Source: Peptoniphilus_A harei_B (GTDB lineage Bacteria > Bacillota > Clostridia > Tissierellales > Peptoniphilaceae). From it: a stretch of 64,000 bases of DNA. The translations under genes were made by a program, and so were the position numbers. Under the pieces are notes generated by a model. It ran no database searches and was not told where the DNA came from. It saw only the letters and a program-made list of their open reading frames with translations. This document shows, piece after piece, positions 24,792 to 33,319 of this stretch. Numbering within the stretch: the stretch's first letter is position 1; each line of letters opens with the position of its first letter. The stretch spans positions 1-64,000 of the forward strand of contig JAWGHR010000006.1 in the NCBI GenBank assembly GCA_032560695.1. The letters run 5' to 3'.

Positions 24792-24999
24792 ACATAGGTA
24801 ATTGAAAATTTAAATCAATTCCCCAATTTTTTTAAAAAATTGAATATTTTTAAGATTGAGAATATTTTTGATTTCTCTTTCTTATGTTGCCTTGTATATT
24901 ATAATTTTCTTTTTTTATTGGCCAATATAATAGAAGAATTTTAATAAGAAAGGCTCGTTTATTTTTTGTTAGATAGTAAATTTTAGTAATTTCTTTAAT

Positions 25000-25305
25000 T
25001 TTTATTGCCTGATAAATTTTTATAATCTATTTGAATTCTATTACTTAATAATTTCTTATAGCTTATTTGAACTCTATGGCCTAATGAATTTTTAATTCTA
25101 ATAGCCTTACTAATACTTGCAGGGCCATAAACTTTTACAAGTTTATAAAAATTTGTGACCTTGTATTTTTTATTAACTTTATAAGCCTTAATAGGTCTAT
25201 AATTTTTTATAACTTACCTATTATTTAAAGCTCAAACTTTTTTACTGTGTCACTTGTCTTTTCTAAGTCCATAATTGTTTACGACTTCATAATTTTTATA
25301 TCAAA
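25000..25305. repeat. Degenerate array with 18-bp period (locus 1)
   Basis: About 16 units of 18 bp follow one another without spacers, for example TAGGTCTATAATTTTTTA, AAGCTCAAACTTTTTTAC, TAAGTCCATAATTGTTTA and CGACTTCATAATTTTTAT. Each unit has a RGTC/ACTC/GCC-like core at positions 3-7 and an AT-rich rest. Unit sequence drifts but the period holds. The region between the feo promoter and the next terminator contains no gene. Confidence 0.7.
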
Positions 25306-25317
25306 GAAAATATTCCA

Positions 25318-25347
25318 ATAAAAAAAGACAGCCTCTCGACTGTCTAA
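25318..25347 (-). terminator. Terminator after the zinc-ribbon/SH3 gene
   Basis: On the minus strand AGACAG-tcgagagg-CTGTCT is followed by seven T. Confidence 0.85.
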
Positions 25348-25353
25348 AATTTA

Positions 25354-26367
25354 TTATTTTGCTTCACCATTTAAAGTCCTGTAGCTTATCCATCCGTTGC
25401 CCACGTTACACCAAGTTCTTCCGTCAGCTCTTCTAGTGTCGTAAACATAAACTGGATCACCCTTGTGAAGAATGTAGGAAATACTGTAAGCGAATCCCGG
25501 TCCACTTCTTACATTTGCCTTGCTTGAAGTTACAAATTGATAAGTGCCAACTAAGCTTGATACTTCACGATTTTGAAGTCTTTGTATTTGAGCCTCTAAC
25601 TCATCGGCTCTGGCTTTTTGCTTTGTAGCTTCACTTTCTTCTTGAGCTTTCTTTTCGTTGTTTGTCTTTTCAAGATTTATATCTTCAAGCATCTTTTTAA
25701 AGTCTGCATTGTCAGGATCAAGAGCAAGGTATTCATTTAACCTGTTGATGGCTCCATCATAATTTCTGCTTGACTTTAGTTGCATTATTTCAGACTTCAT
25801 TCCAGCATAGTTTTTTTCTATAAGTCCATCAACCTTTTCTTGCAATTCATCGTCTTCTTCAACTTGAATTTCCTTTAGGTTGGCAAGAGAAGCTTCATAG
25901 TCTCTCGCTTCATATTTTTTATTGGCCTTAGCTAAAAGTTCCTTAGTTTCTAATATTTTATCTATGTTGTTGATTTCATCTAAGTATTTTTTATCAGAAG
26001 ACTTTTCATAAAGTTGGCTAAATTTTTCTCTGGCTTCTTGATAATTTTTAGCCTCAAGATTAGCCCTAGCAGATGATTCTAACTTCGAGTACTTGTACTT
26101 ACTAAATCCAAAATTAAATATTAAAGAGAAAGCTAGTAATCCAACGACTACTAAACCAAAGACTAGACCCTTTTGTTTTAAGCCCATGGAATCATCTTTA
26201 AAGGAATTGTTTCTTATTATATTATCATCGTCTTCTTCATAATAATTGTGGTCCTTGTCAATTATTTCAGTTTTAGAAAAATCTCTATCTTCTCTTAAAT
26301 CGTGACCACAGTCCATACAAAATAAAGCATCTTCTTTATTTTCTTTTCCACAATTTCTGCACTTCAT
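25354..26367 (-). CDS. Zinc-ribbon, membrane-anchored protein with C-terminal SH3 domain
   Basis: A 337-residue protein. It opens with a zinc ribbon (CRNCGKE, then CMDCGHDL; Cys at about 3, 6, 17, 20), then an acidic stretch, a single membrane segment (about 75-95), helical TPR-like repeats (about 100-230, with FSQLYEKSSDKKYLDEI and NRLNEYLALDPDNADF), a coiled coil (about 230-265) and a bacterial SH3 domain (SSKANVRSGPGFAYS ... NGWISYRTL). The SH3 end should face outward and may bind the wall. I start at 26367, with AGGAGG six bases upstream. The function is unknown; cell-envelope sensing or scaffolding is a guess. Confidence 0.8.
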   Translation of the reverse strand: MKCRNCGKENKEDALFCMDCGHDLREDRDFSKTEIIDKDHNYYEEDDDNIIRNNSFKDDSMGLKQKGLVFGLVVVGLLAFSLIFNFGFSKYKYSKLESSARANLEAKNYQEAREKFSQLYEKSSDKKYLDEINNIDKILETKELLAKANKKYEARDYEASLANLKEIQVEEDDELQEKVDGLIEKNYAGMKSEIMQLKSSRNYDGAINRLNEYLALDPDNADFKKMLEDINLEKTNNEKKAQEESEATKQKARADELEAQIQRLQNREVSSLVGTYQFVTSSKANVRSGPGFAYSISYILHKGDPVYVYDTRRADGRTWCNVGNGWISYRTLNGEAK

Positions 26368-26377
26368 CTCAAGCCTC

Positions 26378-26923
26378 CTAAGAATTTTTCTTTGACATGT
26401 CATGTTTTAATTTTCTAAGTTTATGAATTATATCATCATCAAGGGCTGTAACCCTCTCTTCTTTTAGTCTCTTGGCAACATAATTCACTTTATTTTTGGA
26501 ATTGTTTACTTCAGCCTCAAGTTCCCTGGCAGAAATCCTAGTTCCACCACGAGATAAAATTATTTGCTGCTCTACATTATCACTTGTGGCTACACGAACA
26601 TTGGTTAGCCTTCCTATTTCATCTAGCTGTCTTTCGATATAATGGTCTGCTGTCTCAAACTCCTTGGTAAAGATTATATCAATTCCATCTTTCTTGTAGG
26701 TCTTGCCACCAGATTTTTTAACCAAGTAGGCATCAAAGACTAGGATTATGTGTTCCTTTCTTGTGTGAGAAAATTCAATCATTATATCGATCAACTCATT
26801 CCTCGCATCTTCAAGGGACACATTTTTTAATTCTATCAAGGATTGCCAAGAATTTATTATATTGTATCCATCAACAAAGAGATAATTTACATCTCTTCTG
26901 TACCTACTTGCTCGCCTTCTCAT
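26378..26923 (-). CDS. yacP: NYN domain ribonuclease, YacP/Rae1-like
   Basis: A 181-residue protein of the PIN-like NYN family. YLFVDGYNIINSW supplies the first catalytic Asp; LVFDAYLVKKSGG and TKEFETADHYIERQL continue the acidic site. In Bacillus subtilis the homologue Rae1 enters the ribosomal A site and cuts mRNA. The operon neighbours rlmB and mrnC, all concerned with rRNA and translation, support this. The N-terminus MRRRASRYRRD is unusually basic and may bind RNA. Confidence 0.88.
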   Translation of the reverse strand: MRRRASRYRRDVNYLFVDGYNIINSWQSLIELKNVSLEDARNELIDIMIEFSHTRKEHIILVFDAYLVKKSGGKTYKKDGIDIIFTKEFETADHYIERQLDEIGRLTNVRVATSDNVEQQIILSRGGTRISARELEAEVNNSKNKVNYVAKRLKEERVTALDDDIIHKLRKLKHDMSKKNS

Positions 26924-26935
26924 TTTTATTCTCTA

Positions 26936-27643
26936 TTATCTTCTAATCTCATACATTACAATTGCTGCTGCAACTGAAGCGTTAAGAGAATCAAAATCAG
27001 AAAAGTTTGGAATAGTTATAGTCTTATCTGAGTTCTTCAAAATATTTTTTGAAACTCCCTTGCCTTCGTTGCCTATAACCACAGCTGCCTTTCCAGAGAA
27101 GTCGCACTCTCTTATGTCTTCTCCCTCAAGGTCTGTTGCGTAAATCCAAAATCCTGCTTCCTTTAGCTTGTCAATGGACTGAGAAATATTTGAAACCTTA
27201 CAGACATCAATGTCATAAATAGCGCCAGCAGAAGATTTTACCACAGTGTCGTTTACTGTTGCAGCCCTCCTATTTGGAAAGATTATAGCATCTATTCCAA
27301 AGAAGTTGCAGCTTCTTGCTATGGCACCAAAGTTGTGAGGATCTTCTATCTTGTCGAGTATAAAAATCCTTGCATCTTCCTTTTCTTCTAACTTTCTTAT
27401 TAGGTCTTCTAGCTCAACATATTCAAAGTCACTTACAAGGGCAACTACTGCTTGGTGGTTTTTTGTGCCAGCAAGTTCTTCTAGCTTTTCATTGTCACTT
27501 GTAACTGTAGGGATTTTTGCATCCCTTGCCATTCCAATAATTTTTTTAATAGAACCACTGGCATTTTTCCCTACATAAATTTTTTCTACTTCTTCATTTT
27601 TAATGGCCTCCATAACGGGGCCTCTTCCGTATATATATTTCAT
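26936..27643 (-). CDS. rlmB: 23S rRNA 2'-O-ribose methyltransferase RlmB
   Basis: A 235-residue SPOUT (TrmH-type) methyltransferase. An N-terminal substrate-binding domain (about 1-75) is followed by the knot domain: DKIEDPHNFGAIARSCNFFG, VIGNEGKGVS and SLNASVAAAIVMYE. It methylates a guanosine of 23S rRNA in the peptidyl-transferase region. The start overlaps the thyX stop (ATGA). The classical cysS-mrnC-rlmB-yacP order of Firmicutes is kept, with thyX inserted. Confidence 0.93.
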   Translation of the reverse strand: MKYIYGRGPVMEAIKNEEVEKIYVGKNASGSIKKIIGMARDAKIPTVTSDNEKLEELAGTKNHQAVVALVSDFEYVELEDLIRKLEEKEDARIFILDKIEDPHNFGAIARSCNFFGIDAIIFPNRRAATVNDTVVKSSAGAIYDIDVCKVSNISQSIDKLKEAGFWIYATDLEGEDIRECDFSGKAAVVIGNEGKGVSKNILKNSDKTITIPNFSDFDSLNASVAAAIVMYEIRR

Positions 27644-28401
27644 TTTAAATTCTTAAACTTCTCTCTAATTTCCTTAGCCTTGCCACAAGTCATGTTGCCT
27701 TCAGGACATGGTCCACTTACACAAGCTGGTCCTTCGTCCCTAAATAAAAGTGGTGCTACTTCCTTTACTTCTCTTAGCATTTCTGTTGCAAGCTCTCTGA
27801 TTTCCCATTGGGCTCTTTCGCAACATCTCACTGTAAAGAAGTGTTGAAGAGTTCTAACATTCATTGTGACAACAATTTTTGTCTCACAAGCATTAGGGAA
27901 GACATATCTAGCATCTTCTATGGACATTTTTTCCACAGACTTTCTTGCCTTAGCTTCGTCCATTCCTTCTGCTATTAGTGGTCTTGCATTTTCTTCCACT
28001 AGGATTTCAACTAGCTTGTCGTAGTCCTCTTGGTCCCTCTTCATAGCTTCTATAAAAACTTTTTTTGCTTCCTCATTTCTTTCAATTTGAGGTGGAATAA
28101 TGTATTCAAAGGAATCAAGTTTTACATACCTTTGGGATTGTTGTGAATAGGATGCAAGTCTGTGTCTTACAAGTTGATGAGTAAGAGTCCTTGAAACCCC
28201 TTCAATGGCAAAGGTAAAGCTAACGTGTTCAAGTGGTGATAAGTGAGAAAAGGACATAAGTCTATTTAAAAACTTTTCTGTAGATTCCTCTGTCAAATTT
28301 TCCGTGATTTCTTCAACACCAACTCTTGAATAGCAAAGTTTAGCAGCTGCAGCAATAGTCTTGTCTGGATCCATTGTGTGGGAAATAATTTTTACCTTCA
28401 T
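27640..28401 (-). CDS. thyX: FAD-dependent thymidylate synthase ThyX
   Basis: A 253-residue flavoenzyme that makes dTMP from dUMP with methylene-THF and NAD(P)H. The ThyX motif RHRxxSx4SxR is present as RHRLASYSQQSQR (79-91), preceded by the SPLEH loop. The C-terminal tail holds six Cys (CVSGPCPEGNMTCGK), which is unusual and may bind a metal or be redox-active. The start overlaps the mrnC stop with AGGAG upstream. It replaces ThyA, fitting an anaerobe that conserves THF. Confidence 0.95.
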   Translation of the reverse strand: MKVKIISHTMDPDKTIAAAAKLCYSRVGVEEITENLTEESTEKFLNRLMSFSHLSPLEHVSFTFAIEGVSRTLTHQLVRHRLASYSQQSQRYVKLDSFEYIIPPQIERNEEAKKVFIEAMKRDQEDYDKLVEILVEENARPLIAEGMDEAKARKSVEKMSIEDARYVFPNACETKIVVTMNVRTLQHFFTVRCCERAQWEIRELATEMLREVKEVAPLLFRDEGPACVSGPCPEGNMTCGKAKEIREKFKNLK

Positions 28402-28805
28402 CCTATCATCTCCTTAAATAAGTCTCTAATCCTATCGTATCTCTTTAAGAGGTAGAGGTAGCCGTAAAGGGCCTCAACACCAGTCGCAATCCTATAGTCT
28501 ATAGGGTCTGCGTTCTTGGGAACTGTGTGGGACTTGGCATTTCTTCCCCTCTTAAAAATCCTCTTTTCATCTTCTGTCAAGATGTCTTCTATTTTTTCAA
28601 AAAGTTCTCTTTGGCCCTTGGCCCTTACATACCTTATACTTTCCCTATGAAGCTTGTTGGGGTTTTTCCTCAAATCTAGGATCTCACTCCTAACTAAGAT
28701 TTCAAAACAAGCATCACCTATGTAAGCTAGGGCAAGGGGACTTAGCTCCCTTACCTCAGCTTCGCTGTAATTTTTAACTTCTAAAAAATTTAAATTCTCT
28801 TCCAA
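28398..28805 (-). CDS. mrnC: Mini-ribonuclease III
   Basis: A 135-residue dimeric RNase III-like catalytic domain without a dsRNA-binding domain. LSPLALAYIGDACFEILVR contains the signature with the active-site Asp, and GVEALYGYLYLL the second acidic site. It matures the 3' end of 23S rRNA. The start is a TTG with a weak ribosome site, and its first codons overlap the end of cysS by 16 bp. Confidence 0.9.
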   Translation of the reverse strand: MEENLNFLEVKNYSEAEVRELSPLALAYIGDACFEILVRSEILDLRKNPNKLHRESIRYVRAKGQRELFEKIEDILTEDEKRIFKRGRNAKSHTVPKNADPIDYRIATGVEALYGYLYLLKRYDRIRDLFKEMIG

Positions 28806-30187
28806 GTTGTTCCACTTCTCGTATCTTCTATTTCAATTCCCATATTCTTTAACTCATCACGAATTTCATCAGCCCTAGCAAAGTCCTTGTTCTTCCTAGC
28901 TTCGTTTCTTTCTTTGATAAGTTCTTCTATGTCGCCTGAGATCTCTTCTCTTTCTTCTTCCATAATTCCAAGAACCTTAGTGAGTTTCTTAAGAAGTTCT
29001 AAGGATTTTTCTAGGATTTCTTTTGAAGAATTTTCATCAAGATTTAAGTTGATGTCCTTAACTAGGTCAAAAATTGCTGTAATTGCATCAGCTGTATTTA
29101 GGTCGTCTTCCATAGCTGATTCAAATTTTTCTATGTGCTTGTCATAGCCCTTTAATAAGGCTTCTTCATCTTCTGTCATTTTTTCTACAGAAGTTTTTTC
29201 TATGGCATCTTCAAGCTTGTACTTTGCATTGTAAAGTCTTTTACTTGAATTTTTTGTCTGTTCCATTACTTCTCTTGAGAAGTTAATTGGTGAACGGTAT
29301 TGAGTTGTCAAAAGGAAAAATCTCAAGACTTCTAGGTCAAACTCTTCAGAAATTTCCCTAACAGTGAAGAAATTGCCCTTAGATTTTGACATCTTTTCGT
29401 TGTCAACAGTTATCATTCCATTGTGAAGCCAGTAGTTGGCAAAAGGAACGTCGTTGCAAGTTTCTGATTGGGCAATTTCATTTTCGTGGTGAGGGAATTG
29501 TAGGTCCTCGCCACCAGTGTGGATGTCAATGTTGTCTCCAATTATAGTCTTTGCCATTACAGAACACTCAATGTGCCAGCCAGGTCTTCCTTCTCCCCAA
29601 GGTGCTTTCCAGTAGGGTTCTCCTTCTTTTTTATTCTTCCAAAGGGCAAAGTCTTGTGGGTTTTTCTTGTTGTCATTTACATCAACCCTGTGTCCAGAAA
29701 TTAGGTCTTCAAGATTTTTCTTTGAAAGCTTGCCATAGTCCTTGGCATGGCTAATGTCAAAGTATACGTCTCCATTGGAAACATAAGCTGCACCCTTGTC
29801 TATTAGGGTTTGGATGAAGTCTATAATTTCATCAATGTGTTCAGTTGCCCTAGGATTTATTGTTTCGTAGTCATAAAGGTGAAGTCCACCTGCATCCTTC
29901 TTAAATTCTTTTATATATCTTTCAGCAATATCAGAAACCTTAACGCCTTCATCATTTGCCTTGTTAATCATCTTGTCGTCAATATCTGTAAAGTTAACTA
30001 CAAATTTAACCTTCATCCCCTTGTAGTCAAAGTACCTTCTCAAGGTATCAAAGACAACTAGAGGCCTTGCGTTACCAACGTGGATAAAGTTGTAAACAGT
30101 TGGACCACAGTTGTAAATCCCAACTTCGCCTTCCTTAATTGGCACAAAGTCTTCCTTCTTCCTCGTTAGAGTATTGTATAATTTCAT
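28790..30187 (-). CDS. cysS: Cysteinyl-tRNA synthetase
   Basis: A 465-residue class I synthetase. CGPTVYNFIHVGNARP holds the first zinc Cys (27) and the HIGH-type signature HVGN (36-39); GWHIECSVM adds a further zinc ligand, and KMSKSKGN is the second signature. The ATG at 30187 has TAGGAGG five bases upstream; an earlier in-frame start lies within a terminator and is discarded. No T-box leader is visible before the gene. It heads the rRNA/translation operon. Confidence 0.96.
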   Translation of the reverse strand: MKLYNTLTRKKEDFVPIKEGEVGIYNCGPTVYNFIHVGNARPLVVFDTLRRYFDYKGMKVKFVVNFTDIDDKMINKANDEGVKVSDIAERYIKEFKKDAGGLHLYDYETINPRATEHIDEIIDFIQTLIDKGAAYVSNGDVYFDISHAKDYGKLSKKNLEDLISGHRVDVNDNKKNPQDFALWKNKKEGEPYWKAPWGEGRPGWHIECSVMAKTIIGDNIDIHTGGEDLQFPHHENEIAQSETCNDVPFANYWLHNGMITVDNEKMSKSKGNFFTVREISEEFDLEVLRFFLLTTQYRSPINFSREVMEQTKNSSKRLYNAKYKLEDAIEKTSVEKMTEDEEALLKGYDKHIEKFESAMEDDLNTADAITAIFDLVKDINLNLDENSSKEILEKSLELLKKLTKVLGIMEEEREEISGDIEELIKERNEARKNKDFARADEIRDELKNMGIEIEDTRSGTTWKRI

Positions 30188-30206
30188 AAATCCTCCTATA
30201 AAAAAA

Positions 30207-30222
30207 CGCCTCAATTGAGACG
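30207..30222 (-). terminator. Terminator after the Nudix gene
   Basis: On the minus strand CGTCTCAATTGAGGCG followed by seven T. The cysS ribosome site begins right after the T-run, so cysS depends on read-through or on a promoter inside the Nudix gene. Confidence 0.75.
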
Positions 30223-30223
30223 A

Positions 30224-30712
30224 TTATATACCTCTGAAAAATTTTTCGTAGTAATCAAGTCCAATAAAAGTTTTGTCTTCAATCATTTGTTGAATCTTTT
30301 CCACGCTGGCTATGTCAACATCCATAACCTCTTCCTCTTGCATGATTATTTCATCAAGAGAAACATTTTTACGCACTAGAAAAATATAAAATATTGTATT
30401 TTTTTCAGTGATTATCCTCTTGAGCTTGAGCTCATCTTCCCTTATGTCGATGCCAAGCTCTTCCTTGAACTCACGGATCATGCCCTCCTTGGGAGTCTCT
30501 CTCGATATAACAGACCCACCTGCAGAGCAATACCACATGCCAGCAAAGGATTTTTTATTAAGAGACCTCCTCTGGATAATAAAATTTCCATCGTCCCTTA
30601 GGATCCATCCCTCAACTATAAGGTGGTAATCACTATTCTTAAGACGCTCGCCCTTTCTTATGACTCGCCTCTTCCATTTTCCCTTTTTATCATATACATC
30701 CCAATATTCCAC
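30224..30712 (-). CDS. Nudix hydrolase
   Basis: A 162-residue protein with a complete Nudix box: Gly66, Glu72, Arg80-Glu81, Glu84-Glu85 and Gly87 in the Gx5Ex7REUxEExGU pattern. The N-terminal WDVYDKKG start with a following HLIVEGWILR strand resembles isopentenyl-diphosphate isomerase-like or YfcD-type Nudix proteins. The substrate is unknown. Confidence 0.9.
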   Translation of the reverse strand: MEYWDVYDKKGKWKRRVIRKGERLKNSDYHLIVEGWILRDDGNFIIQRRSLNKKSFAGMWYCSAGGSVISRETPKEGMIREFKEELGIDIREDELKLKRIITEKNTIFYIFLVRKNVSLDEIIMQEEEVMDVDIASVEKIQQMIEDKTFIGLDYYEKFFRGI

Positions 30713-30805
30713 GACAAAACTCCTTACAGTTATTTTACACTATTTAGGGTCTTTTTTAAAGATTATAAAGACTTTATTTGAGTAAAATAAGACATAAAAA
30801 AATAA

Positions 30806-30838
30806 AAATACTGAGAACTTGTCCCAGCATTTTTTGTA
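30806..30838 (-). terminator. Terminator of the catalase gene
   Basis: As minus-strand RNA the arms AUGCUGGGA and UCUCAGUAU pair fully with two G-U pairs around a 5-nt loop, then a T-run follows. It lies 16 bp after the catalase stop codon. Confidence 0.75.
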
Positions 30839-30853
30839 AAAATTATTTACTTA

Positions 30854-32575
30854 TTAAAGTAGATATGGGTCGTCTTCCCAAGCTATTAAAGTCTTAGGAT
30901 CCTTAGCATTTGTATCTCTTCCTTCAGGTGGAAGGTCTTTTGCAGATTCTGGTTCAGCAGGATCTGTTGGATAGTTTAAATCAGCATCTCTTGCATTTAA
31001 TTTTTCCCATTCTTCACGAGACTTTGGTGCCTTCATTTCTAGGTCAACTGTGTCTATATCAATTCCAAGTGCCTTTGCAACTCCCTTTCCATATTCTGGG
31101 TCAGCAGCATAGCAGTTCCTAATATATCTGTGTTTGATTTGCATAGTTGAGTCGCCCATATTTCTTGCAGTATTTTCAAATAAAACTAATTTTTGTTCAT
31201 CAGTCATCCTATTGAAGAGCATACCTGGTTGAGTGAAGTAGTCGCTGTCGTCTGCCCTATAGTCATATCTCTTAGTTTCTCCACCCTTGTCATGTGGTAT
31301 TTCTAGGTCTGGATGATCTTGCCAACCACCATAGGAGTTTGGTCTGTAATGAAGTTCTGCTCCCTTATTTCCATCGACTCTCATTTGTCCGTCTCTGTGG
31401 TAGTCATGAGGATGCTTTACACCTTGTGGTGAGTTAACAGGAATTTGGTGGTGGTTAACTCCAAGTCTATATCTTTGGGCATCTGAATAGAAGAAAGCCC
31501 TAGCTTGAAGAACTCTGTCTGGAGAAAGAGCAATTCCTGGCACTATATTTGCCGGTGAAAAGGCAACTTGCTCAACATCTTGGAAGAAGTTGTCTGGATA
31601 TTTATTTAAAACATATTCTCCCACAGGAATTAGTGGATAGTCTTCCTTTAACCACATCTTTGTAAGGTCGAAAGGATTTGTTGGGTGCTTTTCAGCTTGC
31701 TCTTCTGTCATAACTTGGATATACATCTTCCACTTTGGATAATTTCCATTTTCAATAGCTTCGTATAGGTCACGTCCAGAAGATTCCCTGTCCTTACCAT
31801 TTACCATTTCAGCTTCTTGGTCAGTGTAGTTTAGGATACCTTGCTGACTTCTAAAGTGGAACTTAACCCAAACTCTTGTGCCTTCTTCGTTATACATGGA
31901 GTAAGTGTGAGAACCAAATCCGTGCATATACCTAAAGGAAGAAGGAATACCCCTGTCACTATTTATAATAGTTGTTTGTAGTAATGATTCTGGCAGTGAT
32001 GACCAGTAGTCGAAGTTTGTGTTAGGAGATCTCAAGTGAGACTTAGGGTCTCTCTTAACAGCGTGGTTTAAGTCGATAAACTTCATTGGGTCTCTAAAGA
32101 AGAATACAGGTGTGTTGTTGCCCACTACGTCCCAATTACCATCTTCTGTATAAAACCTTACAGCGAAACCACGGATGTCACGTTCAGCATCAGCTGCACC
32201 ACGTTCACCAGCGACAGTTGACATTCTTGAAAACACCTTACACTTGTTGCCAACCTTGCTAAAGATTTTGGCCTTAGTGTATTTTGTGATGTCATGAGTT
32301 ACTGTAAATTCACCCCAGGCACCCCATCCCTTGGCGTGCATCCTTCTTTCAGGGATAACTTCCCTGTTGAAGTGGGCATGTTTTTCAAATAACCAAAGGT
32401 CCTGTACGGAAAGGTGACCGTCCATACCTGCAGTCATGGAGTCTTCGTCGTTATCAACTAATTGTCCACCTGCACGTCTTAATTCTGGATCATCAACATT
32501 GTGATTTCTACTAGGGATTGGGTCCCCTGATTTATTCTTTGCCGTTGGGTCCATTTTTTTCTTATCCTCTGCCAT
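30854..32575 (-). CDS. katA: Haem catalase
   Basis: A 573-residue monofunctional catalase that splits hydrogen peroxide. Distal His80 lies in ERRMHAKGWGAWG, the distal Asn in VGNNTPVFFF (about 153-154), and the proximal haem Tyr363 in ARAFFYSDAQRYRLG: the catalytic set is complete. The length exceeds the compact (about 485-residue) clade 3 enzymes by an acidic, Pro/Asp-rich N-terminal 50 residues and a C-terminal tail (DADLNYPTDPAEPESA...). It needs haem, for which no biosynthesis genes are seen here. Single-gene unit with its own terminator; ribosome site GGAGG. Confidence 0.95.
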   Translation of the reverse strand: MAEDKKKMDPTAKNKSGDPIPSRNHNVDDPELRRAGGQLVDNDEDSMTAGMDGHLSVQDLWLFEKHAHFNREVIPERRMHAKGWGAWGEFTVTHDITKYTKAKIFSKVGNKCKVFSRMSTVAGERGAADAERDIRGFAVRFYTEDGNWDVVGNNTPVFFFRDPMKFIDLNHAVKRDPKSHLRSPNTNFDYWSSLPESLLQTTIINSDRGIPSSFRYMHGFGSHTYSMYNEEGTRVWVKFHFRSQQGILNYTDQEAEMVNGKDRESSGRDLYEAIENGNYPKWKMYIQVMTEEQAEKHPTNPFDLTKMWLKEDYPLIPVGEYVLNKYPDNFFQDVEQVAFSPANIVPGIALSPDRVLQARAFFYSDAQRYRLGVNHHQIPVNSPQGVKHPHDYHRDGQMRVDGNKGAELHYRPNSYGGWQDHPDLEIPHDKGGETKRYDYRADDSDYFTQPGMLFNRMTDEQKLVLFENTARNMGDSTMQIKHRYIRNCYAADPEYGKGVAKALGIDIDTVDLEMKAPKSREEWEKLNARDADLNYPTDPAEPESAKDLPPEGRDTNAKDPKTLIAWEDDPYLL

Positions 32576-32611
32576 AGTTTACCTCCTTAAAAATTTTATG
32601 GTAACTTACTT

Positions 32612-32640
32612 AGTTAACATTTACCCAAAAGACCTTTCAA
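32612..32640 (-). promoter_or_regulatory. Candidate promoter of katA
   Basis: On the minus strand -35 TTGAAA (32635-32640), 17-bp spacer, -10 TTAACT (32612-32617). A small inverted repeat TAACT-tactt-AGTTA overlaps the -10. No PerR-type box was recognised. Confidence 0.4.
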
Positions 32641-32715
32641 TACTCAGTAGATTTTATTAAAGTAAACAATTAAAATTTCTAGGTAATTTATTTTAGAGGC
32701 TCTTCATAACTGTGT

Positions 32716-32721
32716 TATAAT
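32716..32721 (+). promoter_or_regulatory. -10 element for the small membrane protein gene
   Basis: Extended -10 TGTTATAAT, 20 bp before the start codon and divergent from katA. No good -35 is seen, as is common for extended -10 promoters. Confidence 0.55.
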
Positions 32722-32740
32722 AGGATAAAGAGGTGATCAT

Positions 32741-33238
32741 ATGAACTTTCAAAGAGTGCTTTTAATTATATTTTTATTGGGATTTATTTTTATAAATTAT
32801 TTTCCAAATTTTAATAATAGAGTAGATGATCTAAATACAATTGCAGCAAATATTCAGTACACCTGCATGTTGTTTGCATTGCTCTTAAATCAAATGAAAA
32901 TTTTTTCCTTAATTTTAATTCTTGGGATCCTTATTAACGCTTACAATAATAAGGCCAAAAGCCTTAAAGCAATTTTTTTTGAACTCATTATATTGATTAT
33001 CTTGCCCCTACTTATTATTTTTGATTTAGGCATCTTTGTTCCCCTTACTGAATCTGGCTTCACAAGATCTTCTGATATTTATCTTGGTCTCATACTTGCT
33101 GGACTTGTTTTATTCTTAAACCTATATAAGTTTTCAAAGCTTGAAGCTGTGAATAAAAATTATTTCATTAGCTTTCTTTTACTTAATTTAATTCTTTATG
33201 CTGAAAATTATTTTTTGATTTTTAAATCTTTAAAATAA
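32741..33238 (+). CDS. Hypothetical membrane protein
   Basis: A 165-residue protein, unusually hydrophobic, with about five membrane segments (about 5-20, 40-70, 80-102, 112-128, 140-158). I do not recognise a family. It has a clear ribosome site (AGAGGTGATC), its own extended -10 promoter and a bidirectional terminator downstream, so it is a real gene. It is one of the few plus-strand genes and is transcribed away from katA. Confidence 0.75.
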   Translation: MNFQRVLLIIFLLGFIFINYFPNFNNRVDDLNTIAANIQYTCMLFALLLNQMKIFSLILILGILINAYNNKAKSLKAIFFELIILIILPLLIIFDLGIFVPLTESGFTRSSDIYLGLILAGLVLFLNLYKFSKLEAVNKNYFISFLLLNLILYAENYFLIFKSLK

Positions 33239-33253
33239 AATTTTTATAAAAAT

Positions 33254-33288
33254 AAATGCTGCTTGTAATGACTTACAAACAGCATTTT
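33254..33288. terminator. Bidirectional terminator
   Basis: A strong stem with arms ATGCTG(c)TTGTAA and TTACAA(a)CAGCAT and T-runs on both sides separates the plus-strand membrane protein gene from the convergent DUF2207 gene. Confidence 0.85.
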
Positions 33289-33319
33289 TTATTGGCTTAT
33301 TAAATTTTAAATTTTTGTC

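Noticed and set aside
25000..25305. CRISPR array
   Set aside because: Units of 18 bp follow each other without spacers and drift freely; no cas gene is in the window.
30187..30223. T-box leader in front of cysS
   Set aside because: No stem-loop series with the AGGGUGGNACCGCG-type bulge was seen; only a Nudix-gene terminator precedes cysS.
32576..32740. PerR box upstream of katA
   Set aside because: I looked for TTATAATnATTATAA-type symmetry; only TTATAAT in the divergent promoter is present, without the second half.
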